DNA from: Candidatus Opimibacter iunctus
GTDB lineage: Bacteria; Bacteroidota; Bacteroidia; Chitinophagales; Saprospiraceae
Reading direction: 5' to 3'
DNA length: 64,000 bases
NCBI GenBank assembly: GCA_016716665.1
Contig: JADJVH010000002.1
Location: 310,001 to 374,000, forward strand
Position numbers and translations under genes: made by a program. Of this stretch, positions 28,240-38,831 are shown one piece after another (positions within the stretch are counted from its first letter, which is position 1; every line of letters starts with the position of its first letter). The notes under the pieces were generated by a model. It made no database searches. It had not been told where the DNA came from and was given only the letters and a program-made list of their open reading frames with translations.

Positions 28240-28677
28240 TCAGGTGATGCTGACGGGGTCACCGACCTCTACCGCTCCTTCGCGGAGCACGATCGCACCC
28301 CAACCTGCTCTGTTTTCAAATGCATCGACGGCGCCATCACCGAAATTTTCATTCATGCGTTTGCATGGTGCACAGTAGCATGTGATCTCCAATTCCACCT
28401 CATCACCCAGCCTGACTTTTTTTCCTACAAGGTCTCCTTCAGGCAATCCATCCACGCAGATGTTCCTCCTGCATGCGATGTGAGCATCGCCATGAAACCC
28501 AATGCTGGCGGACACTGTAGCCAATGCGGATGCGGAAATGATCGTGACCTGGCGGTGCCCTTCCGGCTTTGCATAATGATCGCCGTCGATGCCTCCAACT
28601 CGGATTTTCACTTCATTGATCCGCTGCGGTACTCCTTTTTTTTCCGGCCTGATGATGATCGATTGGATGGATCCCAT
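28240..28677 (-). CDS. MOSC domain-containing protein
   Basis: 145 residues, essentially one MOSC (molybdenum cofactor sulfurase C-terminal) domain: VGGIDGDHYAKPEGHRQVTI, HIACRRNICVDGLPEGDLVGKKVRLGDEVELEIT, and CYCAPCKRMNE, where the conserved Cys lies. MOSC proteins bind or transfer sulfur or molybdenum cofactor, or reduce N-hydroxylated compounds. No Moco enzyme is nearby, so the substrate is unknown. It starts 14 bp after the acyl-CoA dehydrogenase stop and is probably cotranscribed with it. Confidence 0.85.
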   Translation of the reverse strand: MGSIQSIIIRPEKKGVPQRINEVKIRVGGIDGDHYAKPEGHRQVTIISASALATVSASIGFHGDAHIACRRNICVDGLPEGDLVGKKVRLGDEVELEITCYCAPCKRMNENFGDGAVDAFENRAGWGAIVLREGAVEVGDPVSIT

Positions 28678-28691
28678 GTCTCAATGTGATT

Positions 28692-30470
28692 TTAAAATTC
28701 GAGTGTATAACTGTTTCCTGCGATCAGGTGATCGGCAATAATTCTCCTCGCATGGACCGTATTGACCGCCGGATAATTGCTAAATCTTTTTACGCCTTTG
28801 AGCATAATCACCAGTTCATCCCCGGTCGCAAAGGCCATCAGGGCATCGGTCGAGTGCTTCTGCACCCGGGCCTGCGCCTCGCTGATGAAGAGCTGTGTGA
28901 TCGCTTTGACCACCTCCGCAGGATGCGAAATGCTCCCAGAAGAAAGTTTTTCAGCCCGCAGCAAAAGTGATTCGGCGATGAAACAATCGATCCCGATATC
29001 CGCGATGTGCATGACGACTTCCTGTTCGTTGTTGAGGTCATGCTTGCCATCCATCTGGTACTTGACCGCCGCACCTGCGACGAGCAACATATTTTTCTTG
29101 AAGTTCTGGATCGCCAGGTGCTCTGCTGCCCATGGCCCTTCGTCAGTGGATTTGGGAGCCATTGACATGAGTTCTTTTTGCACAGCCCATGCCGGTCCCA
29201 CGAGGTCAAGTTCTCCCTTGAGTGCTTTCTTGATGATGCGGTCTACCAGGAGCAGCCTGTTGATTTCATTGGTGCCCTCATAGATCCTGTTGATCCGCGC
29301 ATCACGATAGGCTCTGGCGGCAGGATACTCTTCAGAGTAACCATTGCCTCCATGGATCTGCAGCATCTCATCGATGACATAATCCAGGTATTCCGAACCA
29401 GCCACTTTGACAATGGCGCATTCAGAAGCAAATTCTTTAGCGGCATCCAGCATAGCTTGCTCAAAAGATTTTCCTCCTGCAATTGCTTCGTCTTTGTGTT
29501 TGCCCATCATATCAGACAACCTGTATACAGTGGATTCCAGCGCAAAAATGAGTGAAGCCATTTCTCCCAGCTTGTGCTTGATCGCCCCAAAAGAAGCGAT
29601 TGGTTGACCAAACTGGATCCGCTCGTTAGCATATTTCACAGCGATGCTGATACATTTTTTCGAACCACCCATCGCCATCGTACCGAGTTTAAACCGGCCG
29701 ATGTTAAGTGTGTTGAAGGCGATCTGGGAGCCATAGCCGATCTTACCGAGGACGTTTTCAATGGGGATGGCTACATTTTCAAAAAACACCTGGCGGGTAG
29801 AGGAGCCTTTAATCCCGAGCTTCTTTTCTTCTGCACCGAGGGTGATGCCCGGCGTTTTGGCCTCGACGATGAAGCCGGTAAACTGCTCACCGCCTATTTT
29901 CGCGAAGACGGTAAACAGATCCGCAAATCCCGCGTTGGTGATCCACATCTTCTGCCCGTTGAGGATATATTGGGTGCCATCAGGAGAAAGATCAGCACGT
30001 GTCTTGGCCGCGAGCGCATCGGATCCTGATCCTGGTTCCGTGAGGCAATATGCTGCCTTCATTTCTCCGGTACACAGCTTAGGCAGATATTTTTTCTTTT
30101 GTTCATCAGTACCGAAGTAGAGAATGGGCAACATCCCGATTCCGATATGTGCTGCAAAGGTGGTATCAAATGAACCACCTGCCTTGCCGAGTTCGTCAGC
30201 GATCAGTGTATTGGCATTTGTATCTAGGGGGTTGCCGCCATACATCTCCGGGATGTGAGCACCGAGCAAGCCCAGGGCGCCGGATTTTTCCATGAGTTCG
30301 ACCTGTGCATCCAGGAGATGTGACTTCTCTCCGATCTCGGCGACAAAGTCATGGCACATCTGCTTGACCATGATCTGGTCTTCGTTGAATTCCTCCGGGA
30401 TGAACACATCCGAATGGACAGAATCTCTGATGATGAATTCTCCTCCGCGGAGTGGTTTTGGTGTTGTCAT
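28692..30470 (-). CDS. Acyl-CoA dehydrogenase (long form)
   Basis: 592 residues, about 200 longer than short-chain acyl-CoA dehydrogenases, as in the VLCAD/ACAD9-like branch. It shows YCLTEPGSGSDALAAKT (FAD/substrate loop), KMWITNAGFADLFTVFAK, the RIQFGQPI segment, and LQIHGGNGYSEEYPAARAYRDARINRIYEGTNEI with the conserved Glu region. A helical C-terminal extension follows from about residue 420. It catalyses the first, FAD-dependent step of fatty-acid beta-oxidation or of a branched acyl-CoA pathway. Chain-length preference cannot be read from sequence. Upstream of the start are AGGTTAGG- and GACTGTT-type heptamer repeats. Confidence 0.93.
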   Translation of the reverse strand: MTTPKPLRGGEFIIRDSVHSDVFIPEEFNEDQIMVKQMCHDFVAEIGEKSHLLDAQVELMEKSGALGLLGAHIPEMYGGNPLDTNANTLIADELGKAGGSFDTTFAAHIGIGMLPILYFGTDEQKKKYLPKLCTGEMKAAYCLTEPGSGSDALAAKTRADLSPDGTQYILNGQKMWITNAGFADLFTVFAKIGGEQFTGFIVEAKTPGITLGAEEKKLGIKGSSTRQVFFENVAIPIENVLGKIGYGSQIAFNTLNIGRFKLGTMAMGGSKKCISIAVKYANERIQFGQPIASFGAIKHKLGEMASLIFALESTVYRLSDMMGKHKDEAIAGGKSFEQAMLDAAKEFASECAIVKVAGSEYLDYVIDEMLQIHGGNGYSEEYPAARAYRDARINRIYEGTNEINRLLLVDRIIKKALKGELDLVGPAWAVQKELMSMAPKSTDEGPWAAEHLAIQNFKKNMLLVAGAAVKYQMDGKHDLNNEQEVVMHIADIGIDCFIAESLLLRAEKLSSGSISHPAEVVKAITQLFISEAQARVQKHSTDALMAFATGDELVIMLKGVKRFSNYPAVNTVHARRIIADHLIAGNSYTLEF

Positions 30471-30854
30471 GGGTAGTATATGGGTTAGGAGGTTAGGAGA
30501 TTAGGAGGTTGATGGGTTGATATGTTGACTGTTGACTGTTGACTGTTGCGAGATGTTAAAGTAAGGGATTCATTTGAGATCTACCTTCCCAATAGATAAA
30601 CGTTTGGAAAGGCTCAGGAATTGGCGCTGTTCAAGTTTTCCGCAGGAAAAGGGAGAACCGCCGCTGGATGGAGCGGTGCGGTGAGCGGAGTCGAACTGTT
30701 CTCTCCGCCAGCTGATTGATTTCAATATTGAATTCCTTTAAGGGTTTCATCCTTGGTATCTTCATGGTTGGCGGAGAGAACTCCATCCAACGGCCGTGGG
30801 CCAATCACATTTGGATATTCTTTTAGGAAATTCATGGTTACAACCTAAATGGAT
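30471..30854. other. Gene-free region with heptamers and a large inverted repeat
   Basis: 384 bp. 30476-30546 is a run of degenerate 7-bp units (TAGGAGG, TTGATGG, GACTGTT three times) directly upstream of the acyl-CoA dehydrogenase start. 30665-30789 is the interrupted palindrome described separately. No gene is seen. Confidence 0.65.
30665..30789. repeat. 21-bp-arm palindrome with a 25-nt constant-loop repeat inserted in its left arm
   Basis: The right arm (30769-30789) predicts a left arm TGGATGGAG + TTCTCTCCGCCA. The left arm has exactly these two parts (30665-30673 and 30699-30710), separated by 25 nt (30674-30698) that contain GAGCGGAGTCGA flanked by CGGT and ACTG. Confidence 0.8.
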
Positions 30855-31345
30855 CTATTTATTGCTGCTATCATTCCCCGGCATCTGAAAAGTAATCTGA
30901 TACGATGTAGACGTGGTAGTTGGCTTCTTTTGCGGCGCAGCCGGAGTAGGAGTGACGACATACTGTATCTGCATCTGCCCGGGTACTTCAGTTACCTTTT
31001 TCGTGGGTACAGGTACTTCCGGCGAACCTGGGAGCCTGAAGTGGATATTCACCTGGTGACTGAATTTGGATTTGATCTTGCCATCCTCAGGGACTTTAAA
31101 GGTCATCGTGCGGATGATGCGGAGTGCCTCTTCGTCGCAGCCGTGGCCGATGCCTGAGATTACTTTCGCATCAATGACTTTTCCTTTAAAATCGACGGTG
31201 TAACGGATAGTGACCCGGCCTTCTATTTTAGCGGCGATGGCTTCCTTGGGATAGCGCATTTCCTTCTTGACATAGGCATCCATCGCATGCCTGCCTCCTT
31301 CAAAGTAGGCGGCTTTGACAAAGTCCTTGTCTTTTCTTTCCTTTT

Positions 31346-31349
<4 letters not shown>
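30855..31349 (-). CDS. TonB C-terminal-domain protein without membrane anchor
   Basis: 164 residues. Residues about 18-105 match a TonB C-terminal domain: AMDAYVKKEMRYPKEAIAAKIEGRVTIRYTVDFKGKVIDAKVISGIGHGCDEEALRIIRTM, with the YP...A and GxGxGCDEEA patterns also seen in the anchored TonB at 55090. There is no hydrophobic N-terminal segment and no proline-rich spacer before the domain. Instead a Pro/Thr-rich tail (VPVPTKKV, TPAAPQKKP) comes after it. It overlaps the SDR gene stop by 4 bp (ATGA), so translation is coupled. A soluble TonB-like domain in the cytoplasm would be odd. Missing N-terminal sequence or a different role are both possible. Confidence 0.75.
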
Positions 31350-32176
<827 letters not shown>

Positions 32177-32315
32177 ACCATTGAGATTGCCCGCAGTAAC
32201 TGCGGGTTGAACAAATGTAGGGTATTTCTGTAGGTGTAAGAGAGTGAGACAGTAAGACAGTAAGAGGTGTGGGTTTGGGCTGTGTGTGTGGTTTCTTTAA
32301 GATAGTCCGTTCGTT

Positions 32316-32483
32316 CAAGTCTCAGACTTGAATGCTATATGGTTTGCGTCTCTAGACGCGAGAGTGGGATCATCGTCTTGACAAGTGTCGTGTATTGTTT
32401 TGTATTGTGTTGATCGTTTAAGTCTCTGACTTAAATGCCATATGGTTTGCGTCTCCAGACGCTAGAGTGGGATCATTGTCTTG
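32316..32483. repeat. Pair of 65-bp direct repeats containing AAGTCT-AGACTT palindromes
   Basis: Copies at 32316-32380 and 32419-32483 share ATATGGTTTGCGTCTC and GAGAGTGGGATCAT-type blocks with a handful of substitutions. A related AAGTCTGAGACTT palindrome lies at 15480. Confidence 0.75.
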
Positions 32484-32513
32484 GAATGTGTGTGTTTGGC
32501 GCTGCGAGTGTGG

Positions 32514-32543
32514 TCAACCCCCCGACCCCCTTCGAAGGGGGAG
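32514..32543. repeat. CCCCCTTCGAAGGGGG palindromic repeat
   Basis: Non-coding copy of the 30-bp sequence that is translated inside glgB at 13148-13177. Confidence 0.8.
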
Positions 32544-32656
32544 GGTCATACTTCCTCCCTTGAGGGAGGACGAGTGTGTGTACAAACCCATCAACAAATA
32601 AACCCATCAACCAAAAAATCTTCTACATTGCACAAATCATTCAGACTGGTTAATCA

Positions 32657-33591
32657 ATGCCTACCCACGCAACAAACACTCCCCTATCAAAGCCCTCGTC
32701 ATCTCGGGAGGCGGCGCAAAAGGCGCATGGGCAGGCGGCTTTGTCGAATACCTGGTGAGACAGGCCGGGATGACCTGGGATGTGCTTATTGGATCATCAA
32801 CAGGAAGTCTCTTAGTTCCATTGATCGCAGTCGAAGCATTTGATGATCTCAAGCGGGCATACACGACCAGTCACCAGTATGATATCTTCAGCAATTGCCC
32901 GTTTTACCTCCATAAGACTGAGGAAGGATTTCGCGCCAGTTTCAATCACTTCAGGATCATCCTGCAATTCCTGCAAGGCAGAAAGACATTTGGCGAGAGC
33001 CGCAATCTCAAGCAACTGATCAAGAGGACATTTCCGGAATCCACCTGGGAGGCGCTGCAGGCAAGTGGCAAGCAGGTGATCGCTACAGTTTCCAACCTGA
33101 CGCACAACCAGGTCGAATATAAGTATGCCCGAGACTGCACCTATGAAGATTTCTGCGACTGGATATGGATGTCATGCAATCTCGTCCCTTTCATGAGCCT
33201 CGCGATGAAGGACGGATGCGAATATGCCGATGCAGGATTTGGCAACCCGATACCCGTGCAGGAAGCATTTAATGTCGGAGCCACCGAGATCGATGTGATC
33301 GTCCTCCAGCCCAGACACAATGTCGATACCTCACCTCCTGCCACTAACGCGTTTATGCTAATGCTCAAGACTTTCAATTTTATGCAGCATCAGCTCGCCC
33401 ATGATGATATACAGATGGGGATCTCCGAAGCACGTATCACCGGGAGCAGGACGAGGCTTATACATACACCGGTCGAACTGACAGACAATAGCTTCATCTT
33501 TGATCCTGGACAGATGTCGAGATGGTGGGATATGGGACATGCCCATGCCGAAAAGCTGGTCGGAGATGGATACTGGGATACCGTCAGATGA
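32657..33591 (+). CDS. Patatin-like phospholipase, one frameshift near the N-terminus
   Basis: About 311 residues when joined. The ATG at 32657 starts MPTHATNTP. Adding one C to the C4 run at 32681-32684 connects it to IKALVISGGGAKGAWAGGFVEYL, the oxyanion-hole Gly-rich motif of patatins. The nucleophile motif GSSTG follows about 25 residues later, and YADAGFGNP carries the Asp of the Ser-Asp dyad (usually DGG/DGA). No signal peptide or membrane segment is visible, so it is probably a cytoplasmic lipid acyl hydrolase. Starting at the in-frame GTG at 32755 would lose the Gly-rich motif, which argues for the frameshift explanation. Confidence 0.82.
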
Positions 33592-33679
33592 CCTACCGGG
33601 CCCACGGCTGGCAATTGGAATCTTTTTTGTTATCTTTTGATCATCTGACCGGACATTATATAAACGACTGACCAGAGCT

Positions 33680-36058
33680 ATGGATGTGGATCAACAATAT
33701 ATTATTGCCAGGGATGTGGTCTTTCCACCTTTACCCTTTGATATCCGGTTGAGCCTGGACCATGTCTTCCACTATTGGGAGGACAAGGCTGCACATGGAT
33801 CTGCGCCTGAGCAGCAACATGCGAGGTATATCCTTGACAGCGTAGCACATCTGCCAGTCCTCAGGGAGCCGATCACAGATATCCTTTTGATCAACGCACA
33901 TCGGGATCAAATCAGTCTCCTGCTTTCCGCCATCTTTCCGGAGATCCTTTCGGATAGTGAAGCCAAGGCGGCGAGCTTGCCATTCCTGCCTGTCTTGTTT
34001 AACCTGTCCAATAAGCTCAAGACGATTCTTGAAAAAGCAGGTCCGGAATATTCGCTCCGCCTGAAGAATTTCAGCGACGATGAATTGTATCGCTTTGCAT
34101 GCGCAAGGGTGATTGAAAATATCTACAATATCCCGGTAGACTTTAAGCATCCCCGAAAGGTGGACATACCTGATCTTGAAAAGGGGATCACCCGACATTT
34201 CAAGGCCAGTACCTCCAATGATTTTTCAGCCATCAAGCCAAAGGACAATGCCATAGCGCTCTCCCCTGAAGATATCCAACACCTCCTGAGCCACAGTGAT
34301 GATTTTCCATTGTGGAGGAAGATGATTCCGCCAGGCACCTATGTCTACGATGGCATACACATCATCACATTTTTTGACCAGACGCAGGAGGAATCATTGT
34401 CTGAACTTAAACGCCTCTTGCTGGAAGAAAATGCCCTGCAGGATCATACTATCCTCGACCAGGTGGAATACCAGCTCTCCCAATACCTTAACATCGGCAA
34501 GTTTGATATTGGCTTTGATGCCTTTGACGAAAACGGATGCCTGATACGCGCCCTGCATGGCTCTGCGACATCGAGTAGATTGCTTGAGGACACGTTTGAA
34601 TCTTCGGTCGATGATTGGTTTTGTGATCCATCCTTTGATGGGTTGCTCAAGCGGCGCGAGATCCATGCGGTCGCCAATGTCAAGGAGATGATGGCATCAC
34701 CTTCTGATTTTGTGAGACGCATGTATGACAAGGGCGTGGGAAGTTTTATTGTGGCTCCGCTGATTCTCGACAACCGGATCATCGCGTTTATTGAGTTGAC
34801 ATCTCCTCAGCAGGGCGTATTGAATTCGATGGTTGCGGCGCGATTGCAAAATGTACTGCCGATGTTCAGCATGGTCGTGGGCAGGGCGATTGATACCCAC
34901 AAGATGAAACTGGAAGCAATCATCCAGGATAAGTTTACGTCGCTGCATCCTACGGTCAACTGGAAATTTATCAAGGCTGCCGAAGCTATATTTCAACAGG
35001 AACTCACCGGCAAGCCGGGTGATACAGATATAGTATTTCAGGACGTGTATCCGCTGTACGGACAGTTTGATATCCGTGGATCATCAGATTCGCGCAATGC
35101 TACGATACTTGCTGACCTCAAGGAGCAACTTGATCTCGCCGGCGCTGTATTGGAAGAGGCTTTGAAATTGCAGAAGCTGCCGATCTATGAGCAGCTCTTC
35201 TTCCGGATCAATCAGTTCAGGGCATCACTGGGCAATACTTTGCGCGCGGGTGATGAAGTCAAGATCATTGACTTTGTTCGGCGTGAACTTGATCCTGCAT
35301 TTCATTATCTCATGACGCAGGACAAGCTCAGGGGTGTAGTCGATCGATACCTCATTGCGTTGGATCCTAAGCTTGGGATCATCTACAAGGAGCGGAAAGA
35401 ATATGATCAGTCAGTCAACCTGATCAATGAGCGCATCTCTGAGTATATCAACCAGCAGCAGACATTGGCGCAGGGTATGTTTCCACATTACTTTGATAAG
35501 TTCAAGACGGATGGGGTAGAATACAATGCCTTTATCGGCCAGTCGCTGGTACAGACCAAGGTGCTGGATCCGATCCATCTCAAAAACCTGCGCCTATGGC
35601 AGTTGCTCGTAGTGTGTGGAGTGGAGAATCTCCACCAGTCCTACAAAGATGAACTGCCCATGCCTCTGGATATCGCGTCACTCATCCTGGCATATGGCAA
35701 TCCCATGGCGATACGCTTCAGGTTGGATGAGCGGAGATTTGATGTCGATGGGGCCTACAATGCTCGCTATGAAATACTCAAGAAGCGGATTGATAAAGTA
35801 CATATCAAAGGCACCAAGGAGCGGCTCACCCAGCCCGGCAAATTGTCAGTCGTCTACAGCCAGGACTGGGAGGCAGATGAGTGGTTGCAGTATATCCAGT
35901 ATCTCCAGTCCACCAATTACCTCGACGCCAATCTTGAGCATGTAGGCCTGGAAGACCTGCAAGGAGCTACCGGGTTGCAGGCATTTCGGGTGGGCTTCAG
36001 GTATGAGGAGTCACCGGAGGAGTTGATAAAGGAGATGATGAAAGAAGTAAGTATTTAA
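33680..36058 (+). CDS. GAF domain-containing protein of unknown function
   Basis: 792 residues, no signal peptide or membrane segment. A GAF-like domain spans about residues 270-410 (DWFCDPSFDGLLKRREIHAV, MYDKGVGSFIVAPLILDNRIIAFIELTS, VGRAIDTHKMKLEAI). The flanking regions are helical; the C-terminal half includes LRAGDEVKIIDFVRRELDPAFHYL and a conserved-looking VYSQDWEADEWLQYIQYLQ end. The architecture resembles large GAF proteins common in Bacteroidota, with no attached kinase, cyclase or DNA-binding domain visible. Ligand and role are unknown. It shares its stop region with ppc: a TTAA at 36055-36058 provides stop codons for both convergent genes. Confidence 0.75.
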   Translation: MDVDQQYIIARDVVFPPLPFDIRLSLDHVFHYWEDKAAHGSAPEQQHARYILDSVAHLPVLREPITDILLINAHRDQISLLLSAIFPEILSDSEAKAASLPFLPVLFNLSNKLKTILEKAGPEYSLRLKNFSDDELYRFACARVIENIYNIPVDFKHPRKVDIPDLEKGITRHFKASTSNDFSAIKPKDNAIALSPEDIQHLLSHSDDFPLWRKMIPPGTYVYDGIHIITFFDQTQEESLSELKRLLLEENALQDHTILDQVEYQLSQYLNIGKFDIGFDAFDENGCLIRALHGSATSSRLLEDTFESSVDDWFCDPSFDGLLKRREIHAVANVKEMMASPSDFVRRMYDKGVGSFIVAPLILDNRIIAFIELTSPQQGVLNSMVAARLQNVLPMFSMVVGRAIDTHKMKLEAIIQDKFTSLHPTVNWKFIKAAEAIFQQELTGKPGDTDIVFQDVYPLYGQFDIRGSSDSRNATILADLKEQLDLAGAVLEEALKLQKLPIYEQLFFRINQFRASLGNTLRAGDEVKIIDFVRRELDPAFHYLMTQDKLRGVVDRYLIALDPKLGIIYKERKEYDQSVNLINERISEYINQQQTLAQGMFPHYFDKFKTDGVEYNAFIGQSLVQTKVLDPIHLKNLRLWQLLVVCGVENLHQSYKDELPMPLDIASLILAYGNPMAIRFRLDERRFDVDGAYNARYEILKKRIDKVHIKGTKERLTQPGKLSVVYSQDWEADEWLQYIQYLQSTNYLDANLEHVGLEDLQGATGLQAFRVGFRYEESPEELIKEMMKEVSI

Positions 36059-38616
36059 GCCGAATTCCTCGCCGCATTGATAATCCCAGGCATAGTCCGG
36101 GTTACAAGTTTCCTATACAATGCACGCATGGCTTGATCCTGCTCACTATCGCTGAGCTGATTGATCTGCAACAATGCATACTGCTGGATCGTCAACAACG
36201 GAAGTACAATATCCTCCCGCAGATGTATTGATTCCCGGATGGTCTGGTTGCCCAATAGTTGCCCTTCTCCGGTAGTGTGGATCAGGAGTTGCAGGGAGCG
36301 CTCAAATTCAGCATGGATCATGTTCCAGATTTCACCAAACTCAGGGTCGTTTGACAGGAAGGCAGTCAATGGGAAATAACATTTCGCAAGCGATTGCATA
36401 CTATTACCTACCAGGGTCTGGAAGAATCTTGACTGCTGATACAGAGCTGTAACTTCGTTTTCTCTTCCAGCTGAACGCAGTTGTTCTAAAGCTGCGCCGA
36501 AACCATAATAGCCAGGCACATTTTGTTTCAACTGACTCCATGATCCCACAAATGGAATGGCTCTCAAACTTTCCAGCGTCAGTTTACCTCCTCCACGCTT
36601 GTCCGGCCGGCTACCGATATTGGATTCGCCATAATAGGACAAGGTCCCGTTCTCCTGCAGATAGGTGAGGAAGTCAGGATGTGACTTGAGTTCCACATAA
36701 GACTGATAGGCCGCATCAGCCATGTCATTGATCAGGCCACGTTGTGCATCAGTCAGGCCAGGAGTCCGCTTAGGATACAGGTCATTTTCGATCCCTGATG
36801 TCAGCAGTTGCTCGATATTGTAGATCGCCTGATCCTTGCTACCAAAGTTAGAACTGATGGTCTGCCCCTGGATAGTCAGTTGTATCTCCCTGTTTTCAAT
36901 CGATGGGCCGAGCGACGAATAAAACTTATGCGTATTGCCTCCACCTCTCGCCGGTGGTCCACCACGGCCATCAAAAAAGATCACTTTCACTCCATTCGCT
37001 CTTGAAGTTGTGGTCAGTTCTTCTTTGCACGTATAGATCGACCAATTGGCCTTGAGGTAACCACCATCCTTAGTACCATCTGAAAAGCCAAGCATCACTG
37101 TCTGCACCTGATCTCTGGATTGAAGATGGGCCGCATATGGCTCAAACGTATACAACTCCTGCATCACCTCCGCTGCATGCCCCAGGTCATCGATGGACTC
37201 AAAGAGTGGTACGATGTCGATATCATCTGGCTCATGCCCATAGATCCATCGCGCCAGCACCTGGATTGAATACACATCCAGGCCATGCCTTGAGTTGCTG
37301 ATCACATAGCGATGACATGCCTTGATCCCATTAGTTGATTGTATATCCCTGATGGCTTCAAATGACCTGATGATGTCCACTGAAGTTGGATCACTGGTCA
37401 CGCTCGTATCCACAGCCCATTTGCAGGTGTCGAGGTACTTCATTTTATCAAGCACACTCTTCGCTTTATAGGATTCCAGTTCCTGCTGCCCTGCTTTTTT
37501 CAGTATTATTTCTTCGACCAGCGCTTCATGTTTCCGGCTCTCCTGGCGGATATCCAACGAAGCAAAGTGAAATCCAAAGATCTCTACCTTGGTGATAAAT
37601 TCCTCAAGCCCTTCTGCAAAGAGGTTGTCATGTTTCTCAGCAAGGATCTGTCTGATGGAGTGCAGTTCACTCAAGAGTACATCCGAACCAGTGTATCCAT
37701 CTTTTTCTCCAAGTAATGTCAGGTTGAGTTTCTCTCCGATAGCTGTGATCTGATCATACACATGCAGGAAGGTGAGACGGCGTCTGAGCTTCTGCACGTC
37801 TTGCTGGTAACAGATGAGGATAGCTTTGCGCAATTGAGCAGCAGTCTCTAACGTAATCTCCCCGGTGACATTCGGATTGCCGTCTCGATCACCACCAGGC
37901 CAGAAGCCTAGATCGATGATGTCCTTACGTGGCAATGGGGTACCGACACCATGCTCAATCTTAGTCACGATTTCAGGGACGGCATCATAGAATACTTTTC
38001 GCAAAAACCAGATAAGGCTCTTCGCTTCATCCAGCGGTGTAGGCTTGGTGCGGTTGACAAATGGCGTCTTGCCAAGTTGAAGCAACAAGTCATTGACTTC
38101 AAATATGCGGTTGTCTTCAATGGCCGCCGACAGGTCAGTGATGATCCCCAGCACAGTGCCGGGATAAAATTGCGTAGGGTGCGCGGTGAGCACGATTCGC
38201 AATCTGTATTCTTCAAGTTTGTGCAGCAACGCATCGGTCAGCCCATTGGACTGTGCCTTGGTGACCATATCATACACGGTCCCTGCGCCATCTTTATCAT
38301 GAAGTTCATCAAAGGCAGCTTCTTCCACTGCGTCAAAGAGCACCACCTGCCGCTCGATGTACTTGACAAAGTTGAAGAGGAGATCTGTTTTTTCATTTTC
38401 CTCCACACCCGGCAGATATTCTTCAAAGAAAGCCTCGATGATCTCTTGCGGACTGCGGCCATTGCGATAACTGGTCTGGCAAAGCTCTGACAGCAAGGGC
38501 AACAGGATGCCTGTCTGATGAATGAGATCAAAGGGCAGGCGCAGGAAGAGGCTGTTAAACAAATGGTACTTGGTACCTACGTGTCGGTCAAATTTTCTAA
38601 GGGCTGTCTGGTCCAT
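36055..38616 (-). CDS. ppc: Phosphoenolpyruvate carboxylase
   Basis: 853 residues, near the family's usual 880-920. Key motifs: RIVLTAHPTQFYPGT with the catalytic His (the family usually has HPTE, here HPTQ), GFWPGGDRDGNPNVT, FGFHFASLDIRQES, VMLGFSDGTKDGGYLKANW, IFFDGRGGPPARGGG and IQGQTISSNFG. It carboxylates PEP to oxaloacetate to replenish the TCA cycle. It ends on the same TTAA as the convergent GAF gene. No obvious operon partner. Confidence 0.95.
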   Translation of the reverse strand: MDQTALRKFDRHVGTKYHLFNSLFLRLPFDLIHQTGILLPLLSELCQTSYRNGRSPQEIIEAFFEEYLPGVEENEKTDLLFNFVKYIERQVVLFDAVEEAAFDELHDKDGAGTVYDMVTKAQSNGLTDALLHKLEEYRLRIVLTAHPTQFYPGTVLGIITDLSAAIEDNRIFEVNDLLLQLGKTPFVNRTKPTPLDEAKSLIWFLRKVFYDAVPEIVTKIEHGVGTPLPRKDIIDLGFWPGGDRDGNPNVTGEITLETAAQLRKAILICYQQDVQKLRRRLTFLHVYDQITAIGEKLNLTLLGEKDGYTGSDVLLSELHSIRQILAEKHDNLFAEGLEEFITKVEIFGFHFASLDIRQESRKHEALVEEIILKKAGQQELESYKAKSVLDKMKYLDTCKWAVDTSVTSDPTSVDIIRSFEAIRDIQSTNGIKACHRYVISNSRHGLDVYSIQVLARWIYGHEPDDIDIVPLFESIDDLGHAAEVMQELYTFEPYAAHLQSRDQVQTVMLGFSDGTKDGGYLKANWSIYTCKEELTTTSRANGVKVIFFDGRGGPPARGGGNTHKFYSSLGPSIENREIQLTIQGQTISSNFGSKDQAIYNIEQLLTSGIENDLYPKRTPGLTDAQRGLINDMADAAYQSYVELKSHPDFLTYLQENGTLSYYGESNIGSRPDKRGGGKLTLESLRAIPFVGSWSQLKQNVPGYYGFGAALEQLRSAGRENEVTALYQQSRFFQTLVGNSMQSLAKCYFPLTAFLSNDPEFGEIWNMIHAEFERSLQLLIHTTGEGQLLGNQTIRESIHLREDIVLPLLTIQQYALLQINQLSDSEQDQAMRALYRKLVTRTMPGIINAARNSA

Positions 38617-38831
38617 ATATCAATAAAGATACAGGCATTTCAACTTACAGCCTTTCACTCAAGCGTAAATCTCAATAATGACACTCTTTTAAATAAATTC
38701 TTGATCCACGATTTTTCCCTTAGTCGTCCACTGCATCACCCTTACGGTGTGACAGCGTTGATTAGCCGAATAGGTCAAACACGCTATGTCAATCTCTTTT
38801 ACTTAGATGTTGAATAAAATAGAAATCCACT
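38617..38831. other. Divergent intergenic region between ppc and the outer-membrane protein gene
   Basis: 215 bp, AT-rich. It should hold promoters for both genes, but no good TTTG...TAnnTTTG pair could be fixed. A CACCCTTACGGTGTG palindrome lies near 38739. Confidence 0.4.

Larger units (their letters stand above)
32177..32656. other. Gene-free region with direct repeats and a palindromic repeat
   Basis: 480 bp. 32238-32270 holds octamer-like units (AGTGAGAC, AGTAAGAC, AGTAAGAG) upstream of the SDR gene. 32316-32380 and 32419-32483 are a 65-bp duplicate. 32514-32543 is identical to 13148-13177 in glgB. No gene is seen. Confidence 0.65.
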
